A stretch of DNA of 64,000 nucleotides, taken from Stakelama marina (GTDB lineage: Bacteria; Pseudomonadota; Alphaproteobacteria; Sphingomonadales; Sphingomonadaceae). The translations under genes and the position numbers were made by a program. The stretch spans positions 496,001 to 560,000 of the forward strand of contig NZ_JAGRQC010000002.1 of assembly GCF_018122655.1 (NCBI RefSeq). The letters run 5' to 3'. Below are positions 26,213 through 36,712 of this stretch, piece after piece; the stretch's first letter is position 1; every line of letters begins with the position of its first letter. The notes below the pieces were generated by a model. The model was not told the DNA's origin and did no database searches. It worked only from the letters and a program-made list of their open reading frames with translations.

Positions 26213-26932
26213 ATGAAATACCGGCCCATTATCATGGCGGCTGCCGTCGCCAGTCTGGCAGCGTGTAACAACAATACCACCACGACCGCGGACACGAACA
26301 TGGCCGCCGACAACGGCATGGCCATGACGACCGGCGACAATATGGCGCAGACGGCTCCCGACGCGCAGCAGCTCGTCGATGAAGCGACCGCCGAAGTCCA
26401 GAAGATGAAGGCCGATCCGGATCTGGCCAAGCTCATCAAGAAGGCCAAGGGTATTTACATCGTCCCCGAATTCGGACGCGGTGCGTTCATCGTCGGCGGC
26501 CGTGGTGGCGCGGGTGTCGTGCTTGCCAACCAGACGGCTGGCTGGACGGCCCCCGCCTTCTACGATTTCGGCGCGCTTAGCGTCGGCGCGCAGGCCGGCG
26601 GTTCGGGCGGGCAGCTTGCCTTCCTGCTGATGACCGACAACGCGGTGGACGCGTTCATGAGCGGCAACAAGATCAGCCTCAATGCGGAATCGGGTCTGTC
26701 GATCGTCAACTATTCGGCCAATGCCCAGGCATCCTGGGGCAAGGGCGACATCATCATGTGGTCGGACACCGAAGGCGCCTATGCCGGTGCGACGGTCAGC
26801 GTGACCGACATCAACTGGGACGACGACAACAACCAGAATTATTACGGCGAAAAGGTCGATCCCAACCAGATTCTGTCGGGCAAGATTACCAAGCCCGCAG
26901 CGAGCCAGCTTCAAACGGCTCTGGCTGGATAA
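26213..26932 (+). CDS. SYLF/Ysc84-domain lipoprotein
   Basis: A 239-aa predicted lipoprotein. ATG 26213 is preferred because GGAGGA (26203-26208) sits just upstream; the in-frame GTG at 26201 overlaps that site. The N-terminus MKYRPIIMAAAVASLAAC ends in a lipobox (LAAC), followed by an Asn/Thr/Met-rich linker to about residue 50. The SYLF (Ysc84) domain spans the rest: KKAKGIYIVPEFGRGAFIVG, GRGGAGVVLANQ, WTAPAFYDFGALSVGAQAGG and GKGDIIMWSDTEGAYAGATV. SYLF domains bind lipids; the bacterial role is unclear. A possible general-stress promoter precedes it. Confidence 0.85.
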   Translation: MKYRPIIMAAAVASLAACNNNTTTTADTNMAADNGMAMTTGDNMAQTAPDAQQLVDEATAEVQKMKADPDLAKLIKKAKGIYIVPEFGRGAFIVGGRGGAGVVLANQTAGWTAPAFYDFGALSVGAQAGGSGGQLAFLLMTDNAVDAFMSGNKISLNAESGLSIVNYSANAQASWGKGDIIMWSDTEGAYAGATVSVTDINWDDDNNQNYYGEKVDPNQILSGKITKPAASQLQTALAG

Positions 26933-27067
26933 TCCGGCGATCCCTCCCCGCACCCGCGCCTTTCGGTGTGGATGCGGGGGCACGCTGGCGTGCCATCGGA
27001 CGCGGCGGCGAAACGACAATCTGCGCGACGGATGTTGTTCCGTGCCCGCAAGCGATAAGCCTTACCG

Positions 27068-27805
27068 ATGGCAAGCACAGCAGTTCACGACACCAATCCA
27101 CAAGGCGTCCGCCACCCCCCGCACCTGATGTGGGCCGCAGGACTGATTTCTGCGGCCGTTTCGCTGATTCTCATCCTTGGCTGGGCAATCGGCGGCGGAC
27201 GTCCCTATTCGTTCGACCGGGCGATCCTGCTTGGTCTGCGCGTGCCGGGGCACCCCGGCGAAGCGATCGGACCGCCGGGTTTCGTCCATACCATGACCGA
27301 CATCACGACGCTGGGCGGGGGCACCGTGCTCACGCTTGCCGTGGCGGTCACGGTCGGGATGCTGCTGGTATCACGCAAATGGCTGACGGCCAGCCTGGTC
27401 TTTGCAGCAACGTTCAGCGGGTCGCTGCTCGTCAGCCTGTTCAAGGGCTATATCGCCCGCGCCCGGCCCGAGGTGGTACCGCACCTTGTCGAGGTGAAGA
27501 CGCTTAGTTTCCCAAGCGGCCACGCCGCCAACAGCGCGATCATCTACCTGACCATCGCGACGCTGCTGACGCAGATCGTCGAGAATAATGCCAGGCGCAC
27601 CTATCTCTTCGCGGTCGCGATCGTGCTCGTCACCGCGATCGGGATCAGCCGGATGTATCTGGGTGTCCACTGGCCGAGCGACGTGATCGCGGGCTGGAGC
27701 TTCGGCACGTTATGGGCGCTCGCCTGGTGGCAGGTCGGGAAATGGACGCGACGGTGGCAGGACACGGCACGCGCGCTCCCCGTCGACGAGGAAGCCGACC
27801 TCTGA
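27068..27805 (+). CDS. PAP2-superfamily membrane phosphatase
   Basis: A 245-aa integral membrane protein with about six hydrophobic segments and the three motifs of the acid phosphatase/PAP2 family: KGYIARARP (motif 1, about residue 128), FPSGHAANS (motif 2) and SRMYLGVHWPSDVIAGW (motif 3). Such enzymes dephosphorylate lipid phosphates such as undecaprenyl pyrophosphate or phosphatidate at the outer face of the inner membrane. Which substrate is used here cannot be told from sequence. Confidence 0.9.
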   Translation: MASTAVHDTNPQGVRHPPHLMWAAGLISAAVSLILILGWAIGGGRPYSFDRAILLGLRVPGHPGEAIGPPGFVHTMTDITTLGGGTVLTLAVAVTVGMLLVSRKWLTASLVFAATFSGSLLVSLFKGYIARARPEVVPHLVEVKTLSFPSGHAANSAIIYLTIATLLTQIVENNARRTYLFAVAIVLVTAIGISRMYLGVHWPSDVIAGWSFGTLWALAWWQVGKWTRRWQDTARALPVDEEADL

Positions 27806-27877
27806 AGTCCGGCGCCGCCGACCCTTGAAATCCCGCGACGATGCGCTGCCGAACCGATGCCGCGAAACAGGCCTTGT

Positions 27878-27891
27878 GATGTTGTAACATC
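27878..27891 (+). promoter_or_regulatory. Palindrome upstream of the TonB-dependent receptor gene
   Basis: GATGTT (27878-27883) and AACATC (27886-27891) form a perfect inverted repeat with a 2-nt spacer, 49 bp before the receptor's start codon, in a locally AT-rich patch. The core ATGTTGTAACAT looks like a metal-regulator site (Zur/Fur superfamily), but the spacing differs from the long Zur consensus. The regulator is unknown. Confidence 0.35.
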
Positions 27892-27940
27892 GCTATTATT
27901 GCACTGCGGAATTGATTCGAACGCCTTTTCCGGAGATTTC

Positions 27941-30079
27941 ATGCGCAAGACTCTGTTGCTCGCTTCCGCCGCCGCGCTCTTCGCCCTTCCCGCCCACGCC
28001 CAGACCGCGCAATCTACTGGCAGCGACAATAGCGGTGCGCAGGCAGACAGCGGCAGCCAGAACGGTCAGGATATCGTCGTTACCGGCCATCTCGACGAGG
28101 CGCGCGCGTCGGTCCAGCCCAGCCTGGGCGCCACGACCTATGCGGTGACCAACGACACGATCCAGAGCTTGCCGGGCGGCGACAATGTCCAGCTCGACAA
28201 GCTCGTGCTGCAACTGCCGGGCGTGGTGCAGGACGGGTTCGGCCAGTTCCATGTCCGCGGCGACCATGGCAATCTGCAATATCGCATCAACGGCACGATC
28301 CTGCCCGAGGGCGTTTCGTCGTTCGGTCAGACGCTCAGCCCGCGCATCGTTCAGAATTTCGACCTGCGCACCGGCGCGTTGCCGGCGCAATACGGCCTGC
28401 GCACCGCGGGTATTATCGACATCACGACGAAGAACAGCTTCGACAATTCGGGCCAGATCTCGCTCTATGGCGGCAGCCACGACACGATCCAGCCGAGCTT
28501 CGACTATGGCGGGTCGAGCGGCGCGACCAATTTCTTCGTCACCGGCAGCTATCTGCACAATAATCTCGGCATCGAGGCGGTCAGTCCCGATCGTCACCAG
28601 ATCCACGACCGCACCGACCAGTTTCAGGGCTTTGCCTATGTCGATCACACGATCGGCGCGAACGACCGCGTGTCGCTGATGGGCGGCTATGCCGATCAGA
28701 AATTCCAGATTCCCAATCCGCGCGGGCTTCACCCCGACAGCGGCTACAATGTCGGCGGCGTCACCGACTTTCTGAGCAACGACCTGAACGAACATCAGCA
28801 CGAACGTACCGGCTTCGCGATCGCGAGCTATCTCCACGATGCGGGCAGGCTGACGCTGCAGGCGTCGCTGTTCGGCCGCTATTCGGGGCTCGACTATTAT
28901 CCCGATCCGCTGGGCGACCTGCTGTTCAACGGCATCGCGCAACGCGCCACCAAGCAGGACTTCACCGCCGGAACCCAGGTCGAAGCGGTGTACCGGCTGA
29001 GCGACGCGCACACGCTGCGCGGCGGCGTCATCGTCTCTCGCGACCGGCGCGACAGCAAGACGAGCGCGCAGGTATTCCCGGTGGACGATATGGGCAACCA
29101 GATCGGTCAGCCGATCACCATCGTCGACAATGGCGCCGATACCGAATGGACCTACAGCGCCTATCTGCAGGACGAATGGAAACTTGCCGACAGCTTCACG
29201 GTCAATTTCGGTGCGCGTTTCGACCGGTATAACGGCGTCCGCTCCGAACAGCAGCTCAGCCCGCGTATCAACATCGTGTGGCAGCCGAGCGCAGGCACCA
29301 CGTTCCACGCCGGCTATTCGCGCTATTTCTCGCCGCCGCCATTTTCGAACGTCGCCGACACCACGATCGCGAAATTCGTCGGCACCAGCGCGGCCGCCCC
29401 GGCGCTGACCGGCGACGCACCCTATGCGGAACGGCAGGATTATTTCGACATCGGCCTGGCGCAGACGCTGACGCCCGACCTGTCGCTGACGCTCGACGCC
29501 TATCACCGCCGGTCGCGCAACCTGATCGACGAAGGCCAGTTCGGTGCGCCGATCATCCTGACGCCGTTCAACTTTGCGCGCGGCAAGATCGACGGGGCCG
29601 AGGCCAACCTGTCCTATCGCAAGCGCGGCTGGACGCTGTACGGCAACCTTGCCTATTCAAAGGCGCAGGGACGCGGGATCGTGTCGGGCCAGTTCAATTT
29701 CGACCCCGCCGACCTCGCCTATATCGACAACCATTATATCTTCCTCGACCATGACCAGCGCTGGACCGGGTCGGCGGGCGCGACCTATCGCTTCGACAGC
29801 GGCGCGCTCTACGGCACCACGCTGGGCGCGAGCATGTTGTACGGATCGGGCCTGCGCAAGGACGGCGCGGTGCCGAACGGCGGGAAACTGCCGCCCTATG
29901 CCACGTTCAACCTGTCGGCGAGCCACAAGTTCGACGGGCCGGGCATTGCGGTGCGCTTCGACGTCATCAACGCCTTCGACCATGTCTACGAAATCCGCGA
30001 CGGCTCGGGCATCGGCGTGGGCGCACCGCAATATGGCGAGCGCCGGTCCTTCTATGTCGGGATCACCAAGGACTTTTAG
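27941..30079 (+). CDS. TonB-dependent outer membrane receptor
   Basis: A 712-aa outer membrane transporter. ATG 27941 has GGAGA upstream and begins a signal peptide (MRKTLLLASAAALFALPAHA). The plug domain includes SLPGGDNVQLDKLVLQLPGV and FHVRGDHGNLQYRINGTILP, and ends near IIDITTKNSF. The rest is a 22-strand-type barrel with many aromatic strand ends, closing with GERRSFYVGITKDF (terminal Phe). There is no N-terminal signalling extension, so it is not of the FecA type. The substrate is not evident; an upstream palindrome hints at metal control. Confidence 0.93.
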   Translation: MRKTLLLASAAALFALPAHAQTAQSTGSDNSGAQADSGSQNGQDIVVTGHLDEARASVQPSLGATTYAVTNDTIQSLPGGDNVQLDKLVLQLPGVVQDGFGQFHVRGDHGNLQYRINGTILPEGVSSFGQTLSPRIVQNFDLRTGALPAQYGLRTAGIIDITTKNSFDNSGQISLYGGSHDTIQPSFDYGGSSGATNFFVTGSYLHNNLGIEAVSPDRHQIHDRTDQFQGFAYVDHTIGANDRVSLMGGYADQKFQIPNPRGLHPDSGYNVGGVTDFLSNDLNEHQHERTGFAIASYLHDAGRLTLQASLFGRYSGLDYYPDPLGDLLFNGIAQRATKQDFTAGTQVEAVYRLSDAHTLRGGVIVSRDRRDSKTSAQVFPVDDMGNQIGQPITIVDNGADTEWTYSAYLQDEWKLADSFTVNFGARFDRYNGVRSEQQLSPRINIVWQPSAGTTFHAGYSRYFSPPPFSNVADTTIAKFVGTSAAAPALTGDAPYAERQDYFDIGLAQTLTPDLSLTLDAYHRRSRNLIDEGQFGAPIILTPFNFARGKIDGAEANLSYRKRGWTLYGNLAYSKAQGRGIVSGQFNFDPADLAYIDNHYIFLDHDQRWTGSAGATYRFDSGALYGTTLGASMLYGSGLRKDGAVPNGGKLPPYATFNLSASHKFDGPGIAVRFDVINAFDHVYEIRDGSGIGVGAPQYGERRSFYVGITKDF

Positions 30080-30213
30080 GAACCGATTGCTCGCATGATG
30101 GAACCGCGGGCACGGTCAGCCGTTCTCGCGGTGCCTGTCGAGGAAATGCCCTTTCCTTCCCCCTCCCCCCCCGAAGGGCACGGACTCGGCAGGCGCTCCC
30201 CATCACTTCATAA

Positions 30214-31212
30214 TCAGCCGCGGCGTTCGGCCAGTGCGCGTTCCCATGCCAGCGCGTCCTTCACGATGGTGTCGAGGTCGTCGCGACGCGGGCGCCAGGG
30301 CAGCGTCTTCAGGATCGCGCTGTTATCGGCGACCAATGCGTCGGGATCGCCCGCGCGTCGCCCTTCCATACGGCGGTCGATCGTCATGTTGGTAACGCGG
30401 TCGACGGCATCGAGCACTTCGATCACCGAATAGCCGCGGCCATATCCGCAATTGAGCGTGTGGCTGTGCTCCGGATCGGCGATCAGCAGGTCGAGCGCAT
30501 CGACATGTGCGGCGGCGAGGTCGCTGACATGGATATAGTCGCGCACCCCCGTGCCGTCGGGCGTGTCGAAATCGGTCCCGAAAACAGAGACATGATCACG
30601 CTTTCCCGTTGCCGCCTCGACCGCGACCTTGATGAGGTGCGTCGCCCCCGCCGTGGACTGGCCAGAGCGCCCGTCGGGATCGGCGCCCGCAACGTTGAAA
30701 TAGCGCAGCGCGCAGTAATTCAGATCGTGCGCGGCCGCGACGTCGCGCAGCATCATCTCGGTCATCAGCTTCGACGTGCCATAGGGATTGATCGGCGCTT
30801 TGGGCGCATCCTCGGCAACGGGAACCCGGTCAGGGATGCCATAGGTCGCGGCGGTCGAGGAAAAGATGAAATGCTTCACCCCGCACGCCACCGCGCTTTC
30901 GATCAGCGAGCGGCTGGCGGCGGTGTTGTTGCGATAATATTTTAACGGATCGCTGACCGATTCGGGCACCACGACCGATCCGGCGAAATGCATGACGGCG
31001 CGCACGTCATGTTCGCGCATCGCACCGCGCACCGCATCGTCGTCGGCGACATCGGCCTTTACGAGAATAGCGCGATCATCGACCGCCCAGTCAAAGCCCG
31101 TCACCAGATTGTCGATCACGACAACGCGCCAGCCGGCGTCGAGCAGTGCGAGCACCGCATGGCTGCCGATATACCCGGCGCCGCCCGTTACCATTACCGT
31201 ACCGTCGCGCAT
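30214..31212 (-). CDS. galE: UDP-glucose 4-epimerase
   Basis: GalE (332 aa) interconverts UDP-glucose and UDP-galactose. NAD-binding VTGGAGYIGSHAVLALLDAG at the N-terminus, FSSTAATYG with the catalytic Ser/Thr, and the catalytic YGTSK (NPYGTSKLMTEMML, about residue 148) are present, plus the substrate region RYFNVAGADPDGRSGQ and GTGVRDYIHVSDLA. ATG 31212 (MRDGTVMV) is chosen because GAGGAG lies 6 nt upstream; an in-frame ATG at 31230 contains that site. It is divergent from msrA. Confidence 0.95.
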   Translation of the reverse strand: MRDGTVMVTGGAGYIGSHAVLALLDAGWRVVVIDNLVTGFDWAVDDRAILVKADVADDDAVRGAMREHDVRAVMHFAGSVVVPESVSDPLKYYRNNTAASRSLIESAVACGVKHFIFSSTAATYGIPDRVPVAEDAPKAPINPYGTSKLMTEMMLRDVAAAHDLNYCALRYFNVAGADPDGRSGQSTAGATHLIKVAVEAATGKRDHVSVFGTDFDTPDGTGVRDYIHVSDLAAAHVDALDLLIADPEHSHTLNCGYGRGYSVIEVLDAVDRVTNMTIDRRMEGRRAGDPDALVADNSAILKTLPWRPRRDDLDTIVKDALAWERALAERRG

Positions 31213-31294
31213 CCTGCTCTCCTCACCCATGGCCGTCCGCGTTGCCTAGCGACGGATCGCCCCTATGTAACGGGGGAATTTTGGGAGTTTGGTA

Positions 31295-31837
31295 ATGGAA
31301 CATGCAACGCTCGCCGGAGGCTGCTTCTGGTGCACCGAGGCGGTATTCAACGACGTGATCGGCGTCGAAACGGTCGAAAGCGGCTATATCGGCGGCACGA
31401 CGGCCAATCCCACCTATCGCGAAGTGTGCAGCGGAAATACCGGCCATGCCGAGGCGATCCGCATCGGGTTCGATCCCGACCGGGTGTCGTATGATGACCT
31501 GCTCGACATTTTCTTCGCGACGCACGATCCGACGCAGCTCAACCGTCAGGGGAACGATGTCGGGACGCAGTACCGCTCGGCGATCTTTCCGCACTCGCCC
31601 GAACAGGAAGCCGCGGCGAAGCGCGCGATCGAACGCAACCAGCCCAACTGGCCCGCGCCGATCGTGACGACGACAGAACCGCTCGGCGAATGGTGGCCGG
31701 CCGAAGACTATCACCAGGAATATTGGGAAGGCGAAGGGCAGCGAAACCCCTATTGCATGGCGGTCATTCCGCCCAAATTGCAAAAGCTTCGCAAGAGTTT
31801 CTCCGCGCGCGCAAAGTCGCAGACCGCAGACGGTTGA
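31295..31837 (+). CDS. msrA: Peptide-methionine (S)-S-oxide reductase
   Basis: MsrA (180 aa) repairs oxidised methionine. The active-site motif [11 protein letters not shown] (about residue 10), [38 protein letters not shown] and the C-terminal [11 protein letters not shown] with a resolving cysteine are present. ATG 31295 follows a GGGAG site by 7 nt; a TTG six bases earlier is in frame but less likely. It is a stand-alone MsrA without MsrB. Confidence 0.96.
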   Translation: MEHATLAGGCFWCTEAVFNDVIGVETVESGYIGGTTANPTYREVCSGNTGHAEAIRIGFDPDRVSYDDLLDIFFATHDPTQLNRQGNDVGTQYRSAIFPHSPEQEAAAKRAIERNQPNWPAPIVTTTEPLGEWWPAEDYHQEYWEGEGQRNPYCMAVIPPKLQKLRKSFSARAKSQTADG

Positions 31838-31950
31838 TCGGAATTAGTTTGCCGCTTCGCATTGAATGACGGGACAAAGCTTCCCACCCTTGATGGATTG
31901 GGCGCGTTTTTCAGACGCGCCGCTTTGCAACAACTATCAAAGGAATTTCC

Positions 31951-32388
31951 ATGCAGACGGCAAAACAGGGCGACACCGTCCTTATCGATTATGTGGTGCG
32001 CAATGGTGACGACAATGTCGTCGGCGGTACCGAACAAGCCGGACCGCAGACGATCACGATCGGTGGATCGCAGATCTTTCCGCAGATCGAGGCCGCGCTC
32101 GACGGTATGAAGGTCGGCGATGAACAGACGGTCCAGATCCCCGCCGCCGATGCGTTCGGCGAGCGTCAGGACGGTCTGGTTATCGATATTCCGCGTTCGA
32201 GCCTGCCCGCCGACGCCGAACCGCAGCCGGGCATGACGCTGGCGGCGCAGCAGCAGGACGGTTCGACGACGAACCTGGTAATCACCGAGGTCCGCGACGA
32301 CGCCGTCACCGCCGACGCCAACCATCCCCTCGCCGGACAGGACCTGACCTTCGGCGTGAAGCTGGTCGAGATCAAGCAAGCGGCCTGA
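31951..32388 (+). CDS. SlyD-like FKBP-type peptidyl-prolyl isomerase
   Basis: A 145-aa cytoplasmic FKBP of the SlyD class: it begins MQTAKQGDTVLIDYVVRNGD, with TITIGGSQIFPQIEAALDGM in the isomerase core, the inserted chaperone-like flap (ADAFGERQDGLVIDIPRSSL) and a final LTFGVKLVEIKQA strand. It lacks the His-rich metal-binding tail of E. coli SlyD, so the nickel role is unlikely. A 7-bp hairpin (31901-31921) lies in the leader between msrA and this gene. Confidence 0.9.
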   Translation: MQTAKQGDTVLIDYVVRNGDDNVVGGTEQAGPQTITIGGSQIFPQIEAALDGMKVGDEQTVQIPAADAFGERQDGLVIDIPRSSLPADAEPQPGMTLAAQQQDGSTTNLVITEVRDDAVTADANHPLAGQDLTFGVKLVEIKQAA

Positions 32389-32442
32389 GCCGCATCTTTT
32401 CCAGCCATGTACCGCGGCAACTGTTGCGGCGCACTCGCCGCT

Positions 32443-33399
32443 TCAGGGCCGCGGGGCGGCCGCGCGCTGCAGACGGTCGTTGATCGCAACCCCGATGCCG
32501 CTATCGGGTACGGGGGCGATCGCGATCGCCGCTGCATCGCCGGCATCGGCACGGTGAAGCGCATCGAACAGCCGCGCCGCCGCCTCGACCATATCGCCCG
32601 ATGCACTCAGCGTATCGTCGCCCGACACATCGCCGAAACCGATCAGCCACTCGCCCGCTCGCCGCTCGGTCGCGTTCAGCCGCAGGGGCTTGCTTGGCGC
32701 ATAATGGCTGGCAAGTTGCCCGGGCGCCTCGATCTTGCCCCCGCCTGCCCCCGGCACCGCGCCCAGAACAGTCGCAATCTGCTCCGCAGTGACAGGGCCT
32801 GGGCGCAACAGCCTTGGCGGCGGCCCCGGCGCGACGATGCTCGACTCGAGCCCCGCCTCGGTCGGGCCGGCGTCGATGATGATCGAAGGCCCGGATCGAA
32901 AGCCGGCGGCGACATGTTCGGCGCGGGTCGGGCTGATGCCGCCGCTGGGATTGGCCGATGGCGCGGCGAGCGGACGCCCGGTCGCCGCGATCAGGTCGCG
33001 CATCGCGGGATGCGCCGGACAACGGATCGCGACCGTGTCCAAACCCGCCGTCACCAGCGATGCGACCGGCGCGTTTGCTCGCAACGGCAGCACCAGCGTC
33101 AACGGCCCCGGCCAGAACGCATCGGCGAGTGTGGTGGCCCCCGCGTCGAACTCCGCAATTGCCTTCGCCTCGTCGACCGAGGCGACATGGACAATCAGCG
33201 GGTTGAAGCTCGGCCGGCCCTTCGCCGCATAGATTCGCGCGACCGCCTCTGCATTGGTCGCGTCGGCGGCAAGCCCGTATACCGTTTCGGTCGGCACGGC
33301 GACGAGGCCGCCCGCGCGAATCACATCCGCCGCCGCAGCAATCGCCTGCGCGCCGTAGCGTAAGGTCCGTATCGCATCCTGTCGGTTTGGTTCGGCCAC
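32443..33399 (-). CDS. L-threonylcarbamoyladenylate synthase (Sua5 type)
   Basis: A 318-aa enzyme making threonylcarbamoyl-AMP for the t6A modification of ANN-decoding tRNAs. The N-terminal YrdC/TsaC domain has LVAVPTETVYGLAADATN, AAKGRPSFNPLIVHV and RCPAHPAMRDLIAATGRPLA. The C-terminal Sua5 domain (about residues 205-318) begins with LASHYAPSKPLRL. The two-domain layout is Sua5, not the short TsaC. The GTG at 33399 (VAEPNRQDAIRTL) gives the usual start; the frame runs on to 33435 without family similarity. Confidence 0.92.
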   Translation of the reverse strand: MAEPNRQDAIRTLRYGAQAIAAAADVIRAGGLVAVPTETVYGLAADATNAEAVARIYAAKGRPSFNPLIVHVASVDEAKAIAEFDAGATTLADAFWPGPLTLVLPLRANAPVASLVTAGLDTVAIRCPAHPAMRDLIAATGRPLAAPSANPSGGISPTRAEHVAAGFRSGPSIIIDAGPTEAGLESSIVAPGPPPRLLRPGPVTAEQIATVLGAVPGAGGGKIEAPGQLASHYAPSKPLRLNATERRAGEWLIGFGDVSGDDTLSASGDMVEAAARLFDALHRADAGDAAAIAIAPVPDSGIGVAINDRLQRAAAPRP

Positions 33400-33446
33400 G
33401 AAAACGGCGCTATACGGACGGCAAGACCAGCACAAGAGAGGACCCC

Positions 33447-35168
<1,722 letters not shown>

Positions 35169-35171
35169 ACG

Positions 35172-35411
35172 TCAGGCTGCCATCGGCTCGGGTTCTACCG
35201 AGGGACGTCCGCTCGCGCGGATCAGCCCGACGCCGGTCATGCCGCCTTCGTTGATCGGCAGGGCCGTGTGGCAGAACGAGCATTCGGCCGTCATGCGCCC
35301 CACGACCCACTGCGTCTTGCCGCAGCCCGGGCAGTGGTTGGTTTCGTGCATCCGATAGGCAATCCGATAGCCGGTGCGACCCGGAACAAGCGGTTGACGA
35401 TAGTGATACAT
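35172..35411 (-). CDS. Small zinc-ribbon protein
   Basis: A 79-aa cytoplasmic protein with two CxxC pairs, HCPGCGKTQW and AECSFCHTA, spaced as in a zinc ribbon (about residues 27-48), followed by a glycine-rich strand (PINEGGMTGVGLIRASG). The ATG at 35411 has GGGAG upstream. Function is unknown; such proteins often bind nucleic acid or a protein partner. A GGAAC-type element 26 bp or more upstream could be a stress promoter. Confidence 0.75.
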   Translation of the reverse strand: MYHYRQPLVPGRTGYRIAYRMHETNHCPGCGKTQWVVGRMTAECSFCHTALPINEGGMTGVGLIRASGRPSVEPEPMAA

Positions 35412-35442
35412 GATCGCTACTCCCTTTCGAACTGAAGGGACA

Positions 35443-35468
35443 ATCGACCCAGAATGGCTTTTGGTTCC
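35443..35468 (-). promoter_or_regulatory. Weak EcfG-like promoter candidate of the zinc-ribbon gene
   Basis: Reading leftward, GGAAC (35468-35464) and CGAT (35446-35443) are spaced by 17 bp, matching the EcfG -35 exactly and its -10 (CGTT) imperfectly. The predicted transcript would have a leader of about 25 nt. Weak evidence; listed because the same kind of site precedes the SYLF lipoprotein gene. Confidence 0.25.
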
Positions 35469-35608
35469 CGCGACGAAGCGTTGCAGGGGGCCGGCAAAGC
35501 GTTGCTGTTGCCGGCTTGCCACAGGGCAAAATCCAGCTTTCCAGCGACTTCGCTGGTTAAAACGCCTTCATGGAGCGGTTACGAAAATATTTATGACCGG
35601 CTGTCGCG

Positions 35609-35965
35609 TCAGGCGGTTTCGCGGTCGAGCAGCTCTGCCGGATCGAGCCCGATCAGCGCGATATGTTCGCGCACCCTGGGCCAATAGCTGTTGAGGAAGC
35701 GGTCACGCTCGGCAACGCGCAGCTTTTCCACCGCGCCGGGAAGCACGAACATCCCGACGCCGCGCCGAACCTCGACATAGCCATCGTCCTGAAAGGTCTG
35801 ATACGCCTTGGCAACGGTCAGCGGATTGGCACCATATTCGGCAGCAAGCGCCCGCACCGACGGCAACTGATCGCCCGCACCATATTCGCCGCGCAGGATC
35901 GCCGCTGCGATCATCGCACGCAGCCGCAGATAAACCGGGCTGTCTTCATGCTCCAAGGCTGTCAT
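35609..35965 (-). CDS. GntR-family regulator, YtrA subfamily
   Basis: A 118-aa regulator with a winged helix at the N-terminus (SPVYLRLRAMIAAAILRGEY, LPSVRALAAEYGANPLTVAK, GYVEVRRGVGMFVLPG) and only a short helical tail (about residues 80-118) for dimerisation, as in YtrA proteins. YtrA regulators usually sit beside an ABC transporter they control; none is adjacent here. The nitroreductase gene lies upstream on the same strand. The promoter appears to overlap the start, so the mRNA may be leaderless. Confidence 0.88.
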   Translation of the reverse strand: MTALEHEDSPVYLRLRAMIAAAILRGEYGAGDQLPSVRALAAEYGANPLTVAKAYQTFQDDGYVEVRRGVGMFVLPGAVEKLRVAERDRFLNSYWPRVREHIALIGLDPAELLDRETA

Positions 35966-35971
35966 GCCGCT

Positions 35972-35999
35972 TTAATACACCAATTGGCGATAACGTCCA
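35972..35999 (-). promoter_or_regulatory. Candidate promoter of the GntR gene giving a leaderless mRNA
   Basis: Reading leftward, TGGACG (35999-35994), a 16-bp spacer and TATTAA (35977-35972) form a sigma-70-like promoter. The -10 element ends 6 nt before the GntR start codon, so transcription would begin at or next to the ATG. Confidence 0.4.
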
Positions 36000-36002
36000 G
36001 TC

Positions 36003-36581
36003 CTATCCCTGCCAGACGCTGGCCACCTGTGCCATTTCCGGGCGGGGACGTTCGGACAGGTCTCGCGACGGAGAACCGATGAAGACGAACCCCGCAATCC
36101 GCTCGGGCGCCTTGCCGAACGCGTCGCGCACCGCTTCCGAATAGGCCGCCCAGCCGGTCAGCCACCCGGCGACGAACCCTTCGGCATGCGCGGCGTGAAG
36201 CAGGTTCATGCACGCGGCGCCGGCTGACAATTCCTGCTCCCATAACGGGATGTGGCTCTCGGTGCGGGGTGAAGAGAGCGCGACGACCAGCGCGGGCGCC
36301 TGGTGCGCGAACTGCTCGAACGCCGCGATTTCAAGCCGTCCGGCCTCTGGCCGTTCGGTACGATAGGCGTCGATGATGACCTGCGCGAGCCGGTCGCGCT
36401 TGTCCTGCGGCACGATGACGAAGCGCCACGGCGCGAGCTTGCCATGATCGGGCGTGCGCGCGGCGAGCGCGATCATGTCGCGCAACTGCTGCTCGGACGG
36501 ACCGGGTGCAACCATGTCGCGCGGCTTTCCCGACCGGCGCGTGGCGATAAGCGATTTGGGGGTGCTGATGTCGTTGAACAT
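36003..36581 (-). CDS. Nitroreductase-family flavoprotein
   Basis: A 192-aa FMN-dependent oxidoreductase of the nitroreductase family (YdjA-like). It starts MFNDISTPKSLIATRRSGKP, has the FMN-contact AARTPDHGKLAPWRFVIV, the central SAGAACMNLLHAAHAEGFVAG segment and the FVFIGSPSRD strand. The ATG at 36581 fits the family start; an in-frame GTG lies 12 bases further upstream. The substrate is unknown. Confidence 0.9.
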   Translation of the reverse strand: MFNDISTPKSLIATRRSGKPRDMVAPGPSEQQLRDMIALAARTPDHGKLAPWRFVIVPQDKRDRLAQVIIDAYRTERPEAGRLEIAAFEQFAHQAPALVVALSSPRTESHIPLWEQELSAGAACMNLLHAAHAEGFVAGWLTGWAAYSEAVRDAFGKAPERIAGFVFIGSPSRDLSERPRPEMAQVASVWQG

Positions 36582-36712
36582 GATGGCGAACACCTAGGGA
36601 GCCGCCCGCCCCGCGACAATGCGCTTGGCATTGTCATTTGTGCCGTTAGGTTCGCCCGCATTGAAAAACGCCGCGCACGCCAGCGGCGACGGGAATTCGA
36701 GAAGGATCGCTT

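Noticed and set aside
26946..26979. CCCCGCA/TGCGGGG hairpin after the SYLF gene as terminator
   Set aside because: The loop is long and no T-run follows, so termination there is not supported.
31901..31921. GGCGCGT/ACGCGCC hairpin before the FKBP gene as a riboswitch or terminator
   Set aside because: A single 7-bp stem without a T-run or any known aptamer core; too little to call.
35478..35506. Short direct repeat AAGCGTTGC occurring twice
   Set aside because: Nine bases in GC-rich DNA is within chance expectation and has no regular array.
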